DNA of 64,000 nucleotides from Chitinophagaceae bacterium (GTDB lineage Bacteria; Bacteroidota; Bacteroidia; Chitinophagales; Chitinophagaceae): NCBI GenBank assembly GCA_027484165.1, contig JAIXWH010000102.1, positions 1 to 64,000 of the forward strand, read 5' to 3'. Shown piece by piece: positions 8,203 to 17,537 of this stretch (position 1 is its first letter; each line of letters starts with the position of its first letter). The notes under the pieces were generated by a model. It saw only the letters and a program-made list of their open reading frames with translations, ran no database searches and was not told where the DNA came from. The position numbers and the translations under genes were made by a program.

Positions 8203-9396
8203 TTAAATTGATGGTTTAATCAACGATTTCAAGAGTTCATCTTTGCTTAATTCATTTCTTGGTTTAAAATGTTCTGTTTTTTTTGTACAATAGGGAGGAT
8301 TTTCCCAAACCATTGTTTCAAATCCACTTTGAGGAGTATATTGAAAATTTTCCTCAAGAAATCTTAAAATATACTTTTGATTTTCATGATACTTCTCTTC
8401 AATTTTCTGTTTATAATATTTTGTTGAGATTTCAGAGTAAACGTATTTTTTATCGGTTTTAAGTCTGTGAAGTATTAAATGCGGAGCAACTAAAACTAAT
8501 ATGATTAAAAGTGCTGTCAATAAAAAAAAAGGATATTTTGTAACTGATCTAAATGATTGTACAATGAAATAACGATTTTTAATATCTTCTTTGTAAGCAA
8601 TTAAATTTATTTCAAGTTCCTGATTATGTTTATTTATGATTTCTGTTAATTGTTGATTTAAAATATTGAGTTGTGCGGTTTTTTCCTTTAATAATCCTTT
8701 CTGCTGATTTATTTCATTTTGAGTGTTTTTTATTCTTACTCTTAAATAGGCCGTATTCATTTCTAATGACTCCTGAGCATCCTTAATAAACTGATTTACA
8801 CATGATTCATGTATAGTTTGATTTAGGTCTTCATTTTTTTGAAAATGTATAATGCAAGCCAATGGAAACAATACCAATAATCCAATAACGCTAATAATAG
8901 TAAATCTGATGATACCCGTAAGAACAGGAATGGGTGTATCTGATTTGGGAAATTTAGGTTTAGTGATCTTAGATAACAGCTCCTTCAATTTTTGATTTGA
9001 TTTCTCAAATTTAGATGAGGTATTTTCTTTTGCTGAAGTCTGATTTGATGTTAAACCAATATTATCAACCATATCAGCTTTCTTAGTTTCATCTATTGCA
9101 TCTTTTTTTCCCTCTTTTACTTTTTCTGGGTCAAAAATTGATTTTCGTAAAATAACCAATGAGAATCTGAAAATAGTACCTATTACCAATCCTAAAACTA
9201 TTCCCAAGGGAATTGCCATATAAATGGATGAGGTTATGAAGAAGAAGAGAGATATACCTGACGATATAGCCAGAATCATAAAAAATACAAAGTAGCGTAA
9301 TGCACTACTGTACATTCGCTTCTCACTTTGAGGAACATCATCCCAAAGGTGTTTTTCCAAACCAAACATCGAAATAGTTAAAGTATGCAAACTCAT
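8203..9396 (-). CDS. DUF4407-like membrane coiled-coil protein (second copy)
   Basis: The protein has 397 residues. Two N-terminal membrane helices (about 33-55 and 60-82), a charged linker, a third helix near 165-185, a periplasmic-type coiled coil (about 195-275) and a fourth helix near 287-307 give the DUF4407 layout, although the sequence is more diverged than its upstream neighbour. The C-terminal 90 residues are cytoplasmic and end close to the stop. The gene lies 6 bp after the other DUF4407 gene; a heteromeric membrane complex is the natural inference. DUF4407 function is unknown. Confidence 0.7.
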   Translation of the reverse strand: MSLHTLTISMFGLEKHLWDDVPQSEKRMYSSALRYFVFFMILAISSGISLFFFITSSIYMAIPLGIVLGLVIGTIFRFSLVILRKSIFDPEKVKEGKKDAIDETKKADMVDNIGLTSNQTSAKENTSSKFEKSNQKLKELLSKITKPKFPKSDTPIPVLTGIIRFTIISVIGLLVLFPLACIIHFQKNEDLNQTIHESCVNQFIKDAQESLEMNTAYLRVRIKNTQNEINQQKGLLKEKTAQLNILNQQLTEIINKHNQELEINLIAYKEDIKNRYFIVQSFRSVTKYPFFLLTALLIILVLVAPHLILHRLKTDKKYVYSEISTKYYKQKIEEKYHENQKYILRFLEENFQYTPQSGFETMVWENPPYCTKKTEHFKPRNELSKDELLKSLIKPSI

Positions 9397-9402
9397 CTTT
9401 AA

Positions 9403-10692
9403 TTAAGCGTTATTTGAGTTCATACTTTCGTCGCCTTCTGTAAAAAACTTATTGGGATCTTCACTTATTTGCTTCTTTTTTTTATTCTCCCAATGTTCTA
9501 TGATTTCCTTATTTATTTTGTTAGTAGAATTTATTTTATTTATTTTTTCATATTTGGCACTTTCAACTTCTAAGTATCTCCACTTCTCCATATGAATAGC
9601 ACCATTTTTGCCTTCATAAATAAAATCTTCTCTGAAAATACCATTTTCAACCTCTTTTCTCTTATTATGATTTTCAACTAAAAAATCATATACTCCTTTT
9701 GTCATCATCATTTTGAAAAAAATCGGTCCGGTTTCAATACACAAAAAGACGAATAAAATTACCCAAGGCACCCAACCTCCTTTTTCATGACTTATCTGTA
9801 TCCTTTTTAACAATCCATCATATCCATGAGAACTTTTCTCATTTTCAACATATGCTTTTCTTAAATCATCTGATAGTTTGTTTAGTTGATCATTGTCAAA
9901 ATTGAGTTGTTTTTGTATGGCTTCTGCTTCAGATTTTTTCAATTCTATAAATCTTGCTTTTTCAGCTCTTTTATTATCTATATCAGCTTGCATTTTTTTT
10001 GCAACTGGTCCAAAACCGTATGCACGTTTGTCTTGCATTTCCGCTTGTTGTACTTTAACCAATTCATCTATTTGCTGATCAAAAATTGTTAAGTTTTTTT
10101 CGTATTCAAGCTTTTTATTCTCGTATTCTATCTTCTCTTTCTCTAAACCGAGTCTCTTTTGTTTAAAAAGCGAGTCTGTTTCCTTATTTAAGGTTTGAGT
10201 ATATTTCTTTTGAAATGTACTGAGTTCAGAGTTTATTTCAGACTCAAGTATTTTTATTTCTAATGGTGCAGAAATTGCGAAACCTAATATAACAGCAATG
10301 ATAATTCTAGGCAATGCTTGACCAATTTCTTTTTTAGTGATAGAATCAGTACCATCTCCTTTTCCTGTACTGGAAATGATAAATCTGTCAAGGTTAAAAA
10401 TGATTAGTCCCCAAAAAATAGCAAAAATTACAGTTAAAATGGTAATGCCTATCGAAGCTGTCAATGAATAATCATTTGCATCACCTTTCGGTCCAAAGAT
10501 TGTTGAAAATGCATAGCCTCCTGAAACAGCTGCTAAAACTCCAGTTGACAGTACTATACCTCCGATACCTGCATATTTTACACGGTCTTGCATAGGTGAC
10601 ATTTCCATGAAATATTGATCAACACCGGCACACCACCACAAACGACGAGTTATCCAATTAGGTTTATCAAAAATGTAATCTTTTGTTTGCAT
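9403..10692 (-). CDS. DUF4407 domain membrane protein
   Basis: The protein has 429 residues. The family hallmark is the N-terminal WWCAGVD block followed by three membrane helices (about 38-62, 80-104 and 124-146). A long coiled coil rich in Lys, Glu and Gln spans about 150-290, and a fourth helix (WVPWVILFVFLCIETGPIFF) follows near 307-327. The tail is basic and Asn/Lys-rich. DUF4407 proteins are common in Bacteroidota and have no established role. It is third from the upstream YidD-like gene in the long operon and is separated by 3 and 6 bp from its neighbours. Confidence 0.88.
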   Translation of the reverse strand: MQTKDYIFDKPNWITRRLWWCAGVDQYFMEMSPMQDRVKYAGIGGIVLSTGVLAAVSGGYAFSTIFGPKGDANDYSLTASIGITILTVIFAIFWGLIIFNLDRFIISSTGKGDGTDSITKKEIGQALPRIIIAVILGFAISAPLEIKILESEINSELSTFQKKYTQTLNKETDSLFKQKRLGLEKEKIEYENKKLEYEKNLTIFDQQIDELVKVQQAEMQDKRAYGFGPVAKKMQADIDNKRAEKARFIELKKSEAEAIQKQLNFDNDQLNKLSDDLRKAYVENEKSSHGYDGLLKRIQISHEKGGWVPWVILFVFLCIETGPIFFKMMMTKGVYDFLVENHNKRKEVENGIFREDFIYEGKNGAIHMEKWRYLEVESAKYEKINKINSTNKINKEIIEHWENKKKKQISEDPNKFFTEGDESMNSNNA

Positions 10693-10695
10693 AAA

Positions 10696-11169
10696 TTATT
10701 GTTTATTATTTTTTGATTCATTAATTAATGTGTCCAAATCAAAATGTTGATTAATCATAATTGATTTATTTTTTAACCGAATACCAATAGAATGATTCTG
10801 TTGAAATTGAGGCAATCTAAATTGAGGTAGCTTAAGCTTTGTATTCATTTGAGCAACTTTAGGACTTTTGATTGGGTTTACTTCAATTTCCGGTGGCTTA
10901 CTATTGATGAAATTAATTTTTAGTCTAAATCGGAAGAAATTTATGCCTTTACCAACTGCAAGGATTTTTAGATTGGGTTTGTAGGCATTAGTTATATTTC
11001 CAAAAACTCCTATGTTCTTTTTAAAGTATATTTTATTAAAAAAAGATTCTCCGTTATCATATAAAAAAACACAGAATAAACAATTACTGATGTTGTAATC
11101 AAGTCGAAAGTACTGGCCGTGGATCAAGTATGCTATACTAGAATTATTCAATGAAAATGATGCTTTCAC
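10696..11169 (-). CDS. Hypothetical beta-rich protein
   Basis: The protein has 157 residues of unknown family. The first 90 residues alternate short hydrophobic strands (SSIAYLIHGQYF, CLFCVFLYDNGE, LKILAVGKGINFFRFRLKI) and look like a beta-sandwich. A Pro/Gln-rich segment (LPQFRLPQFQQN) follows. There is no signal peptide. It lies 3 bp upstream of the DUF4407 gene and 48 bp downstream of the YidD-like gene, so it is almost certainly co-transcribed with the membrane genes. Confidence 0.5.
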   Translation of the reverse strand: MKASFSLNNSSIAYLIHGQYFRLDYNISNCLFCVFLYDNGESFFNKIYFKKNIGVFGNITNAYKPNLKILAVGKGINFFRFRLKINFINSKPPEIEVNPIKSPKVAQMNTKLKLPQFRLPQFQQNHSIGIRLKNKSIMINQHFDLDTLINESKNNKQ

Positions 11170-11217
11170 TTCGACTTATTTAATGATATTCAATTATTTC
11201 AAAAATAATGAATATTA

Positions 11218-11505
11218 TTAATTATTGTGTTTTAAGTTAGTAGAAATTTCCTCCTCTTTCAAAAGAGTTCCATCAACCAAAAGTAACTCAGTTGTGCCAT
11301 CTTGTGAATTATATCCTACTTTGTATCCAGGTCTGCATTTTTTATATCTCGATTTAAATGCTCTGATCCCAGCCCAAAAGCCTTCTTCATTTGTAATTCT
11401 GTATACATAACGGGAACAGCTTTCTGCGAATAGGCAGGATTTTCTATTAGACGCTGGAATTATCTTCCAATATATTTTAATTACAAAAAGCAGTATAAAT
11501 CTCAT
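11218..11505 (-). CDS. YidD-like membrane protein insertion efficiency factor family protein
   Basis: The protein has 95 residues. The YidD signature is recognisable: a short N-terminal amphipathic/hydrophobic helix, the block CLFAESCSRYVYRITNEEG (normally CRFxPTCSxYxxEA) and ARxxR-like FKSRYKKCRPGYKVGY near residue 60. YidD helps YidC/Sec insert inner-membrane proteins. A dedicated copy inside an operon of membrane proteins would fit a role in assembling them (inference). The C-terminal 30 residues are acidic and go beyond the usual family core. Confidence 0.75.
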   Translation of the reverse strand: MRFILLFVIKIYWKIIPASNRKSCLFAESCSRYVYRITNEEGFWAGIRAFKSRYKKCRPGYKVGYNSQDGTTELLLVDGTLLKEEEISTNLKHNN

Positions 11506-11633
11506 ATTTTAAAATAAAGAATTATTATTTATGAAAACTAATTTTCATGATGAAACTATTTGTAGAGATTTTTTGAAAATATTTTCTTTAAAATTGGTTA
11601 ATTATGGATGTAGAAATTAATCTAAAATATTTA

Positions 11634-11990
11634 TCAATTAGTATTACTTCTCTTTTTAATTTCCCAACCCATAAAAGGTCTGAAGGAATTGATCCTGTCG
11701 TCAAAAGAAATTGCAAACTCCTGACCAGAAGGAGTAACGGGTACCCAAACTCCAGTCAAGTCTTGCCAAGCTGAAAAAAAATCTAAAACAATTTTCTCAT
11801 TTTTATCAGTCAACCTTCCGATTTCTTTAGATTTTAAATGATGAGCTTTTGAGAAACTTTGAATGAATCTGAAACAAGTCTGCATTACAACACAGTCTAT
11901 TACCTCTTTGAAAACATACAATTTAAAATAATTCTTGTCATTTAAATTGTTATCCTTTTCAGCATTCAATGCTCCTATGCATGAATCCAC
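11634..11990 (-). CDS. Hypothetical protein
   Basis: The protein has 118 residues, is predicted soluble and its family is not recognised. The start is a GTG at 11988-11990 that overlaps the last base of the upstream stop codon, a coupling arrangement. Features visible are three Cys residues in the first half, a helical middle (FRFIQSFSKAHHLKSKEI) and a Trp-rich C-terminal half (AWQDLTGVWVPVTPSG). It belongs to the long operon that starts at 12410; the 128-bp gap to the YidD-like gene holds no visible terminator. Confidence 0.5.
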   Translation of the reverse strand: MDSCIGALNAEKDNNLNDKNYFKLYVFKEVIDCVVMQTCFRFIQSFSKAHHLKSKEIGRLTDKNEKIVLDFFSAWQDLTGVWVPVTPSGQEFAISFDDRINSFRPFMGWEIKKRSNTN

Positions 11991-12172
11991 TATTTTATTG
12001 TTTTTTTAAAAATGTCATAACTAAACTCCTTAAAAGGCATTTCAGCTGTAACTAATAAAGAAGATAGATACAATAAGCGAATTTCTATATCTGATATATC
12101 ATAAAAAGCCTCCCGTGAATAAAAACCATTTTCTTCGAGCGCTTTTTCAAAATTGAATTGATAGGCTTTCAT
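11990..12172 (-). CDS. Small hypothetical protein
   Basis: With the start at 12172 the protein has 60 residues and begins MKAYQFNFEKALEENGFY. A longer in-frame start at 12265 exists but would overlap the upstream gene by 38 bp and add a very basic 31-residue extension, so I prefer the shorter form. It is mostly helical with no membrane span. It sits between a small membrane protein and another hypothetical protein in the operon. Function unknown. Confidence 0.45.
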   Translation of the reverse strand: MKAYQFNFEKALEENGFYSREAFYDISDIEIRLLYLSSLLVTAEMPFKEFSYDIFKKTIK

Positions 12173-12227
12173 TTTTGGAGATTTAATTTTTACTGAATTG
12201 AAAATTGCTTTAAAAAACAATTTAAAC

Positions 12228-12410
12228 TTATTTAATTTGTTCAGCCTTTTCGTTTTCCACCTCATCTTTTCCTATATCATATAAACCCACTAAAATTAAA
12301 ATGATATACAAAAAAGTAATCAATAACTTATGATCTACAGGTATACAAAGTGTAATAAAATAAAGTATGGTTGCTAATGCAAAAGCATATAATTTATTAG
12401 TGTTAATCAT
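12228..12410 (-). CDS. Small two-helix membrane protein, first gene of the envelope operon
   Basis: The protein has 60 residues, with two hydrophobic segments (about 8-24 and 28-45) and an acidic cytoplasmic tail rich in Glu and Lys. It is the first gene downstream of the degenerate operator at 12441-12475. All genes from here to 2953 lie on the minus strand with short gaps or overlaps, so this is the operon leader gene. No family recognised. Confidence 0.55.
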   Translation of the reverse strand: MINTNKLYAFALATILYFITLCIPVDHKLLITFLYIILILVGLYDIGKDEVENEKAEQIK

Positions 12411-12440
12411 AAAATTGATTTTTAATGTTTAATAATATAA

Positions 12441-12475
12441 ACAAGTTCGAAGGATGGATTGTATTCTATTTACAT
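12441..12475 (-). promoter_or_regulatory. Degenerate TTGTAA-type operator and -7 element for the 12-gene envelope operon
   Basis: The minus strand reads ATGTAA-N5-ATACAA (12459-12475), 10 bp before GAACTTGT (12441-12448), a poor match to TAnnTTTG. The word TCTATTTACATTG on the plus strand is shared with the site at 2942-2958. The weak -7 element could mean tight control or low output. Confidence 0.45.
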
Positions 12476-12645
12476 TGGATAGAGTTATTTTAAGAATTAA
12501 CCATTAAGATGAAATTTAGATAATGAAATAATTGAAATCAGTTTAGACTTATTACTTTATTAGTTTTACTTACAATTTTTGAAAAGATTTCAACTTATTA
12601 TTTAATATTTAAGTAAGATAAAGTCATTATTTTTTTCAAATAATT

Positions 12646-13332
12646 TCATCCAAAAGGATAATTATTAATATCAAATTGACTACTTAAAAAAGGAAATCTA
12701 TTAGCTCCGTTTTCATTATACCATTTGTTAATCAGCTTATTTTTCCTTGGAATCCCTGAACGCAAGCCCTGACCGCTAGGAGTAAATAAACGAGATGCGA
12801 ATATCTTTTTATCTCTACAATAGTTCTCAATAATTCTAGTTTGATTCTCAAATGTGTTTAAAGCAGGATACCTTTCTTCTTGGTTTGATAGATATGTAAA
12901 ATAAACCCCTTCAATTTCATTAGCTTCAATGTAAGCTTTAATAAATTCTGTATTCCATGTAAATGAATTAAACTTTTCAATTTCTTTATCTCTCACGGTT
13001 TTAATTCTTCTGATATGCTCACTATTTGACAATTCAGCATCTTCAATTGAAATCAACAAATCTGTAAGTGCGATTTGTTTTTTCTCTAAAAATAATTTTT
13101 GTAATTGAGGTCTAGATTTATCAATTGGCGACACTCCTGCAAATAGAGGTAAAATATCCCAAAAATAATTTCTCTTCCTACCATAAAAATACAATGCAGT
13201 GTTTTGAGGATGAAAATTATTGGCGGGATTAAAAGTACCAATAATCAATGTTTTTGCTTTCCACTTTGGAAGTAATCCAAATTCACCTGTTTGATGAAAT
13301 TCATGTCCATAAAATTTATGTTTGCAACTCAT
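12646..13332 (-). CDS. Uracil-DNA-glycosylase superfamily protein (HDG/family-6-like)
   Basis: The protein has 228 residues. The N-terminal active-site region reads LIIGTFNPAN, and 20 residues later comes YFYGRKRNYFWDIL, the counterpart of the Y/F-HPRNxFW block of hypoxanthine- or uracil-removing glycosylases. SGQGLRSG near residue 190 is probably the C-terminal catalytic loop. The family excises damaged or modified bases; in an island it could equally attack modified phage DNA (inference). It follows the tRNA-like sequence and may be the last gene of the operon starting at 18206. Confidence 0.65.
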   Translation of the reverse strand: MSCKHKFYGHEFHQTGEFGLLPKWKAKTLIIGTFNPANNFHPQNTALYFYGRKRNYFWDILPLFAGVSPIDKSRPQLQKLFLEKKQIALTDLLISIEDAELSNSEHIRRIKTVRDKEIEKFNSFTWNTEFIKAYIEANEIEGVYFTYLSNQEERYPALNTFENQTRIIENYCRDKKIFASRLFTPSGQGLRSGIPRKNKLINKWYNENGANRFPFLSSQFDINNYPFG

Positions 13333-13347
13333 GTGTTATTATTTTAG

Positions 13348-13451
13348 TGCAGAGGGAAGGATTCGAACCTTCATGCCTTTCGGCTAGACAAATTAATGCC
13401 AATGAGTCTACCATCGGTGATCGTACGCTCACTCGTTTTCTCCACCTCTGC
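13348..13451 (-). tRNA. tRNA-Leu-like sequence with insertion, overlapping the end of the STAND gene (possible pseudo-tRNA)
   Basis: On the minus strand a perfect 7-bp acceptor stem (GCAGAGG with CCTCTGC, discriminator A) encloses a canonical T arm (GAAGG-TTCGAAT-CCTTC) and a GCCGAAAGGC variable-arm hairpin of class II type. The loop ATTAATT would give a UAA (Leu) anticodon, but the anticodon stem pairs badly. The molecule is 104 nt, about 20 nt longer than a normal tRNA-Leu. The extra bases lie in the D-arm region and form a GTGA/TCAC hairpin. No CCA is encoded. Its first 23 nt are also the last codons and stop of the STAND gene. It may be a degenerate tRNA, a tRNA mimic or a processing signal. 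Confidence 0.5.
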
Positions 13452-16400
13452 TATAATTTTTAATCCAATCTGGCAATTCATTTGCCTTATCTAAGTCTAT
13501 AGCCAGTCGAATTGTATTTCTAATAGCCACTTCAATTTCTTCATTTTCATTAGAATTTTCTTCTGCTTTGAGCTTATTTGCGTATTCTATAAAATATTGA
13601 AGTGCTGAATTTTTATTGTTTTCATTTTCATAACATTGTGCTAAAAATTTGATAAAATAGGTTCTGTTAGAAATATTAAAACCTAAATTAAAATATTCAA
13701 TTGCTTTAGAAGTCAAGTTCAGCTCTTTATAGTTATTTCCTAAGTGAAAATAGGCAGCAATAAGTTCTTCTAAAATATTTTCACTTTTTGCTAAATCAAC
13801 AATGCTCAAATAGCAAACAATAGCTTCTTCATAATTATTTAAATACTGATAACATCCTGCAACATATTCATATATTGATATTTTTTCAATATCTGTCTTA
13901 ATTTTGGGTATTACTTTTTTATAATAGACAATTGCTAGATTGTAATCATTAAGACAATAATAAATATCAGCCATTAATTTTGTGATCTTTTTTTTGTTTT
14001 TAAAATCATCCGGCAATTCTTCTAATAATTTTATTGATCTTTTGAATTGGTTGTTATTATAAAGAGTTTCTGCATACCAATAAATAGCAGAATAATGATC
14101 TTTTGTAAAACGTATTCCTTCAATTTTATCATTTTCAATTAATTGAAGTAATTCAGAGTAAAGAGATATTGCATATTCATAGTTCTCAAAATAATCGTAA
14201 ACATTTGCAAGATTACTTATTACCAAGAATCTTTCATTTGAAAATATTCCATTATTATCAATGATGTTTTTGGCCATCATTAGATTCGACAATTCGTCTT
14301 CATAATTTCCAAGTTCTCTGTTGCAGTAAGATAAATTAATTATTGCCTCCAAAATCTCAATATTATCAGGTCCAAAATTCAATAACTTAAAATCAAATGC
14401 TTTTTTATAGTACTTCTCTGCATTTTTAAAATCACCTTTGTAATAATAATAACCACCTACAATAGTATTAGTTTCATAGTTATCTATTCCTGTTTCGTAA
14501 ATTTTTATTACTTTTTGAATGATTGCATTTTCTGATTTTTTATCATCTAATTTGTCATAGAATTTTGCTAACCAGATATATGTATTGACAATATCCTTAT
14601 GCATTTCTCCATACAACTGTAGTTCAATATTTAAAGATTTCTTCAAATATTCAATAGATAATTTGTTATCAATGTCGTTTACTGTCGCTAGATTGTAATA
14701 AATCATAGCTAATAAACTTTTATATTTTTCTGAATCTCTTAAAGCGGAATCCATTGCTTTTAAATAAAGGCTTTTAGCTTTTTCATTTTCCCCTTTTTGA
14801 TGATAAGCTGTAGCTATTTTATTTAATATTGATGGATTTGAAATTTCATTGAAATCATACAAATTTTCATAAATACTCACTGCCTTTCTGGGAAATCCGT
14901 TAAATGTGAAATAAAAAGCCAAATCTTCCAATTCATCTTTATTTAATTTTGTACTTTCTATTTTTGAAATAAAATCATTCTTAAATTCCGCATTAGCCAT
15001 TGGCAAAAGAGAAATTAGTAAACTTATATTTATTTGCAAATTGTTTTGTCTTGAAAAATGTAACAGCCGATTAGTAAATAAAATTTGTAAAGAATTTGCT
15101 TGCAATTCTTCCATATTATCATTTAACAGTTTCAATACCTTCCAATCATTCTGCGTCGGCTCCTCTAAAACTTTTTCAATCGTAGCCTCTACCCCATATG
15201 TTTTCAAATAATACAACAGAGGCCTAATACACAAATCCATTTGTTCAGTTCTAGAATCTATCAACTCTGTTACCAAATCCAAATCACCTTCTAATGCTTG
15301 TTCACTCAAGAATGATTCTATCGCTGATTGTTGAAGTTTAGTGCCGGTGGATAATATTGTTTGGATATATTTCAAATCTATTTTAGGTTCTTGCTCTTGC
15401 AATTTCACTCCCAACAAATATAACAAAGCCCCTTCCACTGTAAAACCTAAACAACCATTCATATCCTTCACATACCTACTTACCCAACCCATATTTTTCA
15501 TACGGGCATAAGGAGAGTTCACTAAATCGGAAGTGAGATAAGGTTTCAGCTTTTCATTATTCAACAAATCATCAAGCAACAATTCATTCTCCCCTTTCAG
15601 CCAAATTTCATCGGCCAATAGTTTTAAAAATGTTTGTTCTTCCTGGCTAAAAGTGTTAAACCAATCTTTCCAGATATGCAAATGCTTTCCACCTTTCTTA
15701 GGCAAATTTTTACCATTGTATATTTCCAGAAACAATCGCAAAACTAATGGATTGTTAATCTGGTTGTAAATGGCTCTGTCGAATGTAGCAATATCATCAA
15801 AAGAAAATAATGGCTTATATCGACCCTTATCTTTAGCAACATAATTTTCCCAGGCACCTTTTATTTCATTCATATCCAAAGGTGTCAGCCAAAATGAATA
15901 AGCACTCAATCCTATTTCTTGGTCTTTATTTTCGCAATAAAATAAATTCAAATCAGATTCTTCTATTTTATAGCGCTCTAAATCAGCCTTGGTATTGGCA
16001 CGGCTGCTTACTACAAATTTGATACTGCCGGGCTCAATGATTTTACTCCAATCTATAATTTCATGCCAGATGGCTTCGGCATTGTTGGCCTCATTCAACC
16101 CATCTAGCAAAATAAAAGTAGGTTCAGCCTGTGTTCCTGCAATGGATGTATATTTTTCCAATCCTTCATTGGCATCGATATTTAGCAAATATGCTACTTG
16201 TTCTTTTAATGAATTTTTCTCCATTCTTCCGGCGCGTATCAACAAACCTGAGTAGCTTCTTTCGGCATATTGTTTTTGTATTTCTGCGAGTAGATTGGTC
16301 TTACCGCTTCCTGCTTCAGCTGCAATAAAAAATATGTTCGCCCTCGCTCCTATCCATTCGCGTAACTTAATCTCCATCTGCTCGCGATGCTGGTAAACTC

Positions 16401-17517
16401 CGGATATAATTTTCTTTTCACTGATTAAAGTTTCGAGCAGTAATTTATTTTCTTCTTCAATGCGTTTGATAAAGATTCCTTTGGTGAAGGTTTCAGGTGT
16501 AAAAGGAATTTCTTTTTGTTTGTCGCGCAACAGCAAATTCAATCTCTCCAAAATCTTACCAGAAGTTTGCTTTTCGGTTCCCTCTGGGCTAAAAAACTTG
16601 ATGGTTTTACCGGTATAAGATTCGTAAGTGAACATCTGTTCCTTATCCTCTTTCGTTAATGCCACCTCTCCGGGCACTATGAAAAATGGTAAAATATTTA
16701 AGTAAGCTCCTGAGGCATTTTGGATCCAGATATTAGATTCAGATGGTTGAGCAATTTCTATTGTCTTAATAGTGTAAGATTGCAACAAATAGGTTTCTCC
16801 ATGCTCCTTTTTATACATTGGATAATTATTGGCAAAAGTCATTTGTTCTAGAAGTGATCGAAAGATGGGAAAATACTCATTCCATAATTGATTAGATTTT
16901 TCATCATCTGGCATTGTACCATGTCCCAAATGTCTGTTTCTAAAATTTATCAGCATTCCAATTGCTGTAGCTTCTTGCTTTTTAGTTTGTAAATCTCCAT
17001 TTGCATCAAAATATTCAATTTCGCCTTTGTACTGTTTTACTTTTTTACCTGTTTCTACCTGCTCATAATAAGTTAATAATTCAGGGCAAAAGAAATCATG
17101 GTTCTTCTCTTTCAAGAATTTTAATACCTCACGGATATAATGGTTCCACTTACCAAAAGCGGTTTCAACAAGATTTTGATGAAATAAAGATACCATCCCT
17201 CTGTCTTTAATAGAGCTATTGAAAAACTCAGAAGCTGATAACAAACCCAGATACTTCAAGTAATTGAGAAAAGTATCTTTAAATAAATTGATTCTTTTAA
17301 AGGGATCTTTAGCTAAAAGTGTTTGCTTGAGAGGATACGAAATTACATATGGAAGCGAGGCTATTAATTTTTCATCGTATTCACTTAATAAATTATCTTC
17401 TAAAAGTGGGCTTTGGCACCCTGGACATTTACCATTTAAAACATCGTATAGTTGTTTTACAAACTCTTGCTTGGAGATTGCAATGGCACAATTCGGATTC
17501 TGACAGATAAAAGACAT
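13429..17517 (-). CDS. STAND (NACHT-like) NTPase with N-terminal zinc ribbon and HEPN-like region and C-terminal TPRs
   Basis: The protein has 1362 residues. The N-terminus has paired cysteines C5/C10 and C31/C34 (zinc ribbon). An RNRHLGH motif near 195 fits the RX4-6H core of HEPN RNases. Walker A AGSGKTN is near 402 and a NACHT-type Walker B FILLDGLNE near 470, followed by winged-helix-like segments. From about 890 to 1340 lie at least ten TPR-like repeats. This architecture matches bacterial NLR-like antiphage sensors, in which repeats detect a phage product and the N-terminal effector is activated. The TPR-coding part looks more AT-rich than the rest. It lies 20 bp after a secreted-protein gene in an operon with an operator at 18219. 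Confidence 0.8.
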   Translation of the reverse strand: MSFICQNPNCAIAISKQEFVKQLYDVLNGKCPGCQSPLLEDNLLSEYDEKLIASLPYVISYPLKQTLLAKDPFKRINLFKDTFLNYLKYLGLLSASEFFNSSIKDRGMVSLFHQNLVETAFGKWNHYIREVLKFLKEKNHDFFCPELLTYYEQVETGKKVKQYKGEIEYFDANGDLQTKKQEATAIGMLINFRNRHLGHGTMPDDEKSNQLWNEYFPIFRSLLEQMTFANNYPMYKKEHGETYLLQSYTIKTIEIAQPSESNIWIQNASGAYLNILPFFIVPGEVALTKEDKEQMFTYESYTGKTIKFFSPEGTEKQTSGKILERLNLLLRDKQKEIPFTPETFTKGIFIKRIEEENKLLLETLISEKKIISGVYQHREQMEIKLREWIGARANIFFIAAEAGSGKTNLLAEIQKQYAERSYSGLLIRAGRMEKNSLKEQVAYLLNIDANEGLEKYTSIAGTQAEPTFILLDGLNEANNAEAIWHEIIDWSKIIEPGSIKFVVSSRANTKADLERYKIEESDLNLFYCENKDQEIGLSAYSFWLTPLDMNEIKGAWENYVAKDKGRYKPLFSFDDIATFDRAIYNQINNPLVLRLFLEIYNGKNLPKKGGKHLHIWKDWFNTFSQEEQTFLKLLADEIWLKGENELLLDDLLNNEKLKPYLTSDLVNSPYARMKNMGWVSRYVKDMNGCLGFTVEGALLYLLGVKLQEQEPKIDLKYIQTILSTGTKLQQSAIESFLSEQALEGDLDLVTELIDSRTEQMDLCIRPLLYYLKTYGVEATIEKVLEEPTQNDWKVLKLLNDNMEELQANSLQILFTNRLLHFSRQNNLQINISLLISLLPMANAEFKNDFISKIESTKLNKDELEDLAFYFTFNGFPRKAVSIYENLYDFNEISNPSILNKIATAYHQKGENEKAKSLYLKAMDSALRDSEKYKSLLAMIYYNLATVNDIDNKLSIEYLKKSLNIELQLYGEMHKDIVNTYIWLAKFYDKLDDKKSENAIIQKVIKIYETGIDNYETNTIVGGYYYYKGDFKNAEKYYKKAFDFKLLNFGPDNIEILEAIINLSYCNRELGNYEDELSNLMMAKNIIDNNGIFSNERFLVISNLANVYDYFENYEYAISLYSELLQLIENDKIEGIRFTKDHYSAIYWYAETLYNNNQFKRSIKLLEELPDDFKNKKKITKLMADIYYCLNDYNLAIVYYKKVIPKIKTDIEKISIYEYVAGCYQYLNNYEEAIVCYLSIVDLAKSENILEELIAAYFHLGNNYKELNLTSKAIEYFNLGFNISNRTYFIKFLAQCYENENNKNSALQYFIEYANKLKAEENSNENEEIEVAIRNTIRLAIDLDKANELPDWIKNYSRGGENE

Positions 17518-17537
17518 TCTGATTTTTTAAATAGGTT

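Noticed and set aside
13248-13463. Plus-strand reading frame of 71 codons (REGFEPS... type) antisense to the STAND gene end
   Set aside because: Its distinctive residues come from translating the antisense of the tRNA T arm and acceptor stem, a well-known artefact.
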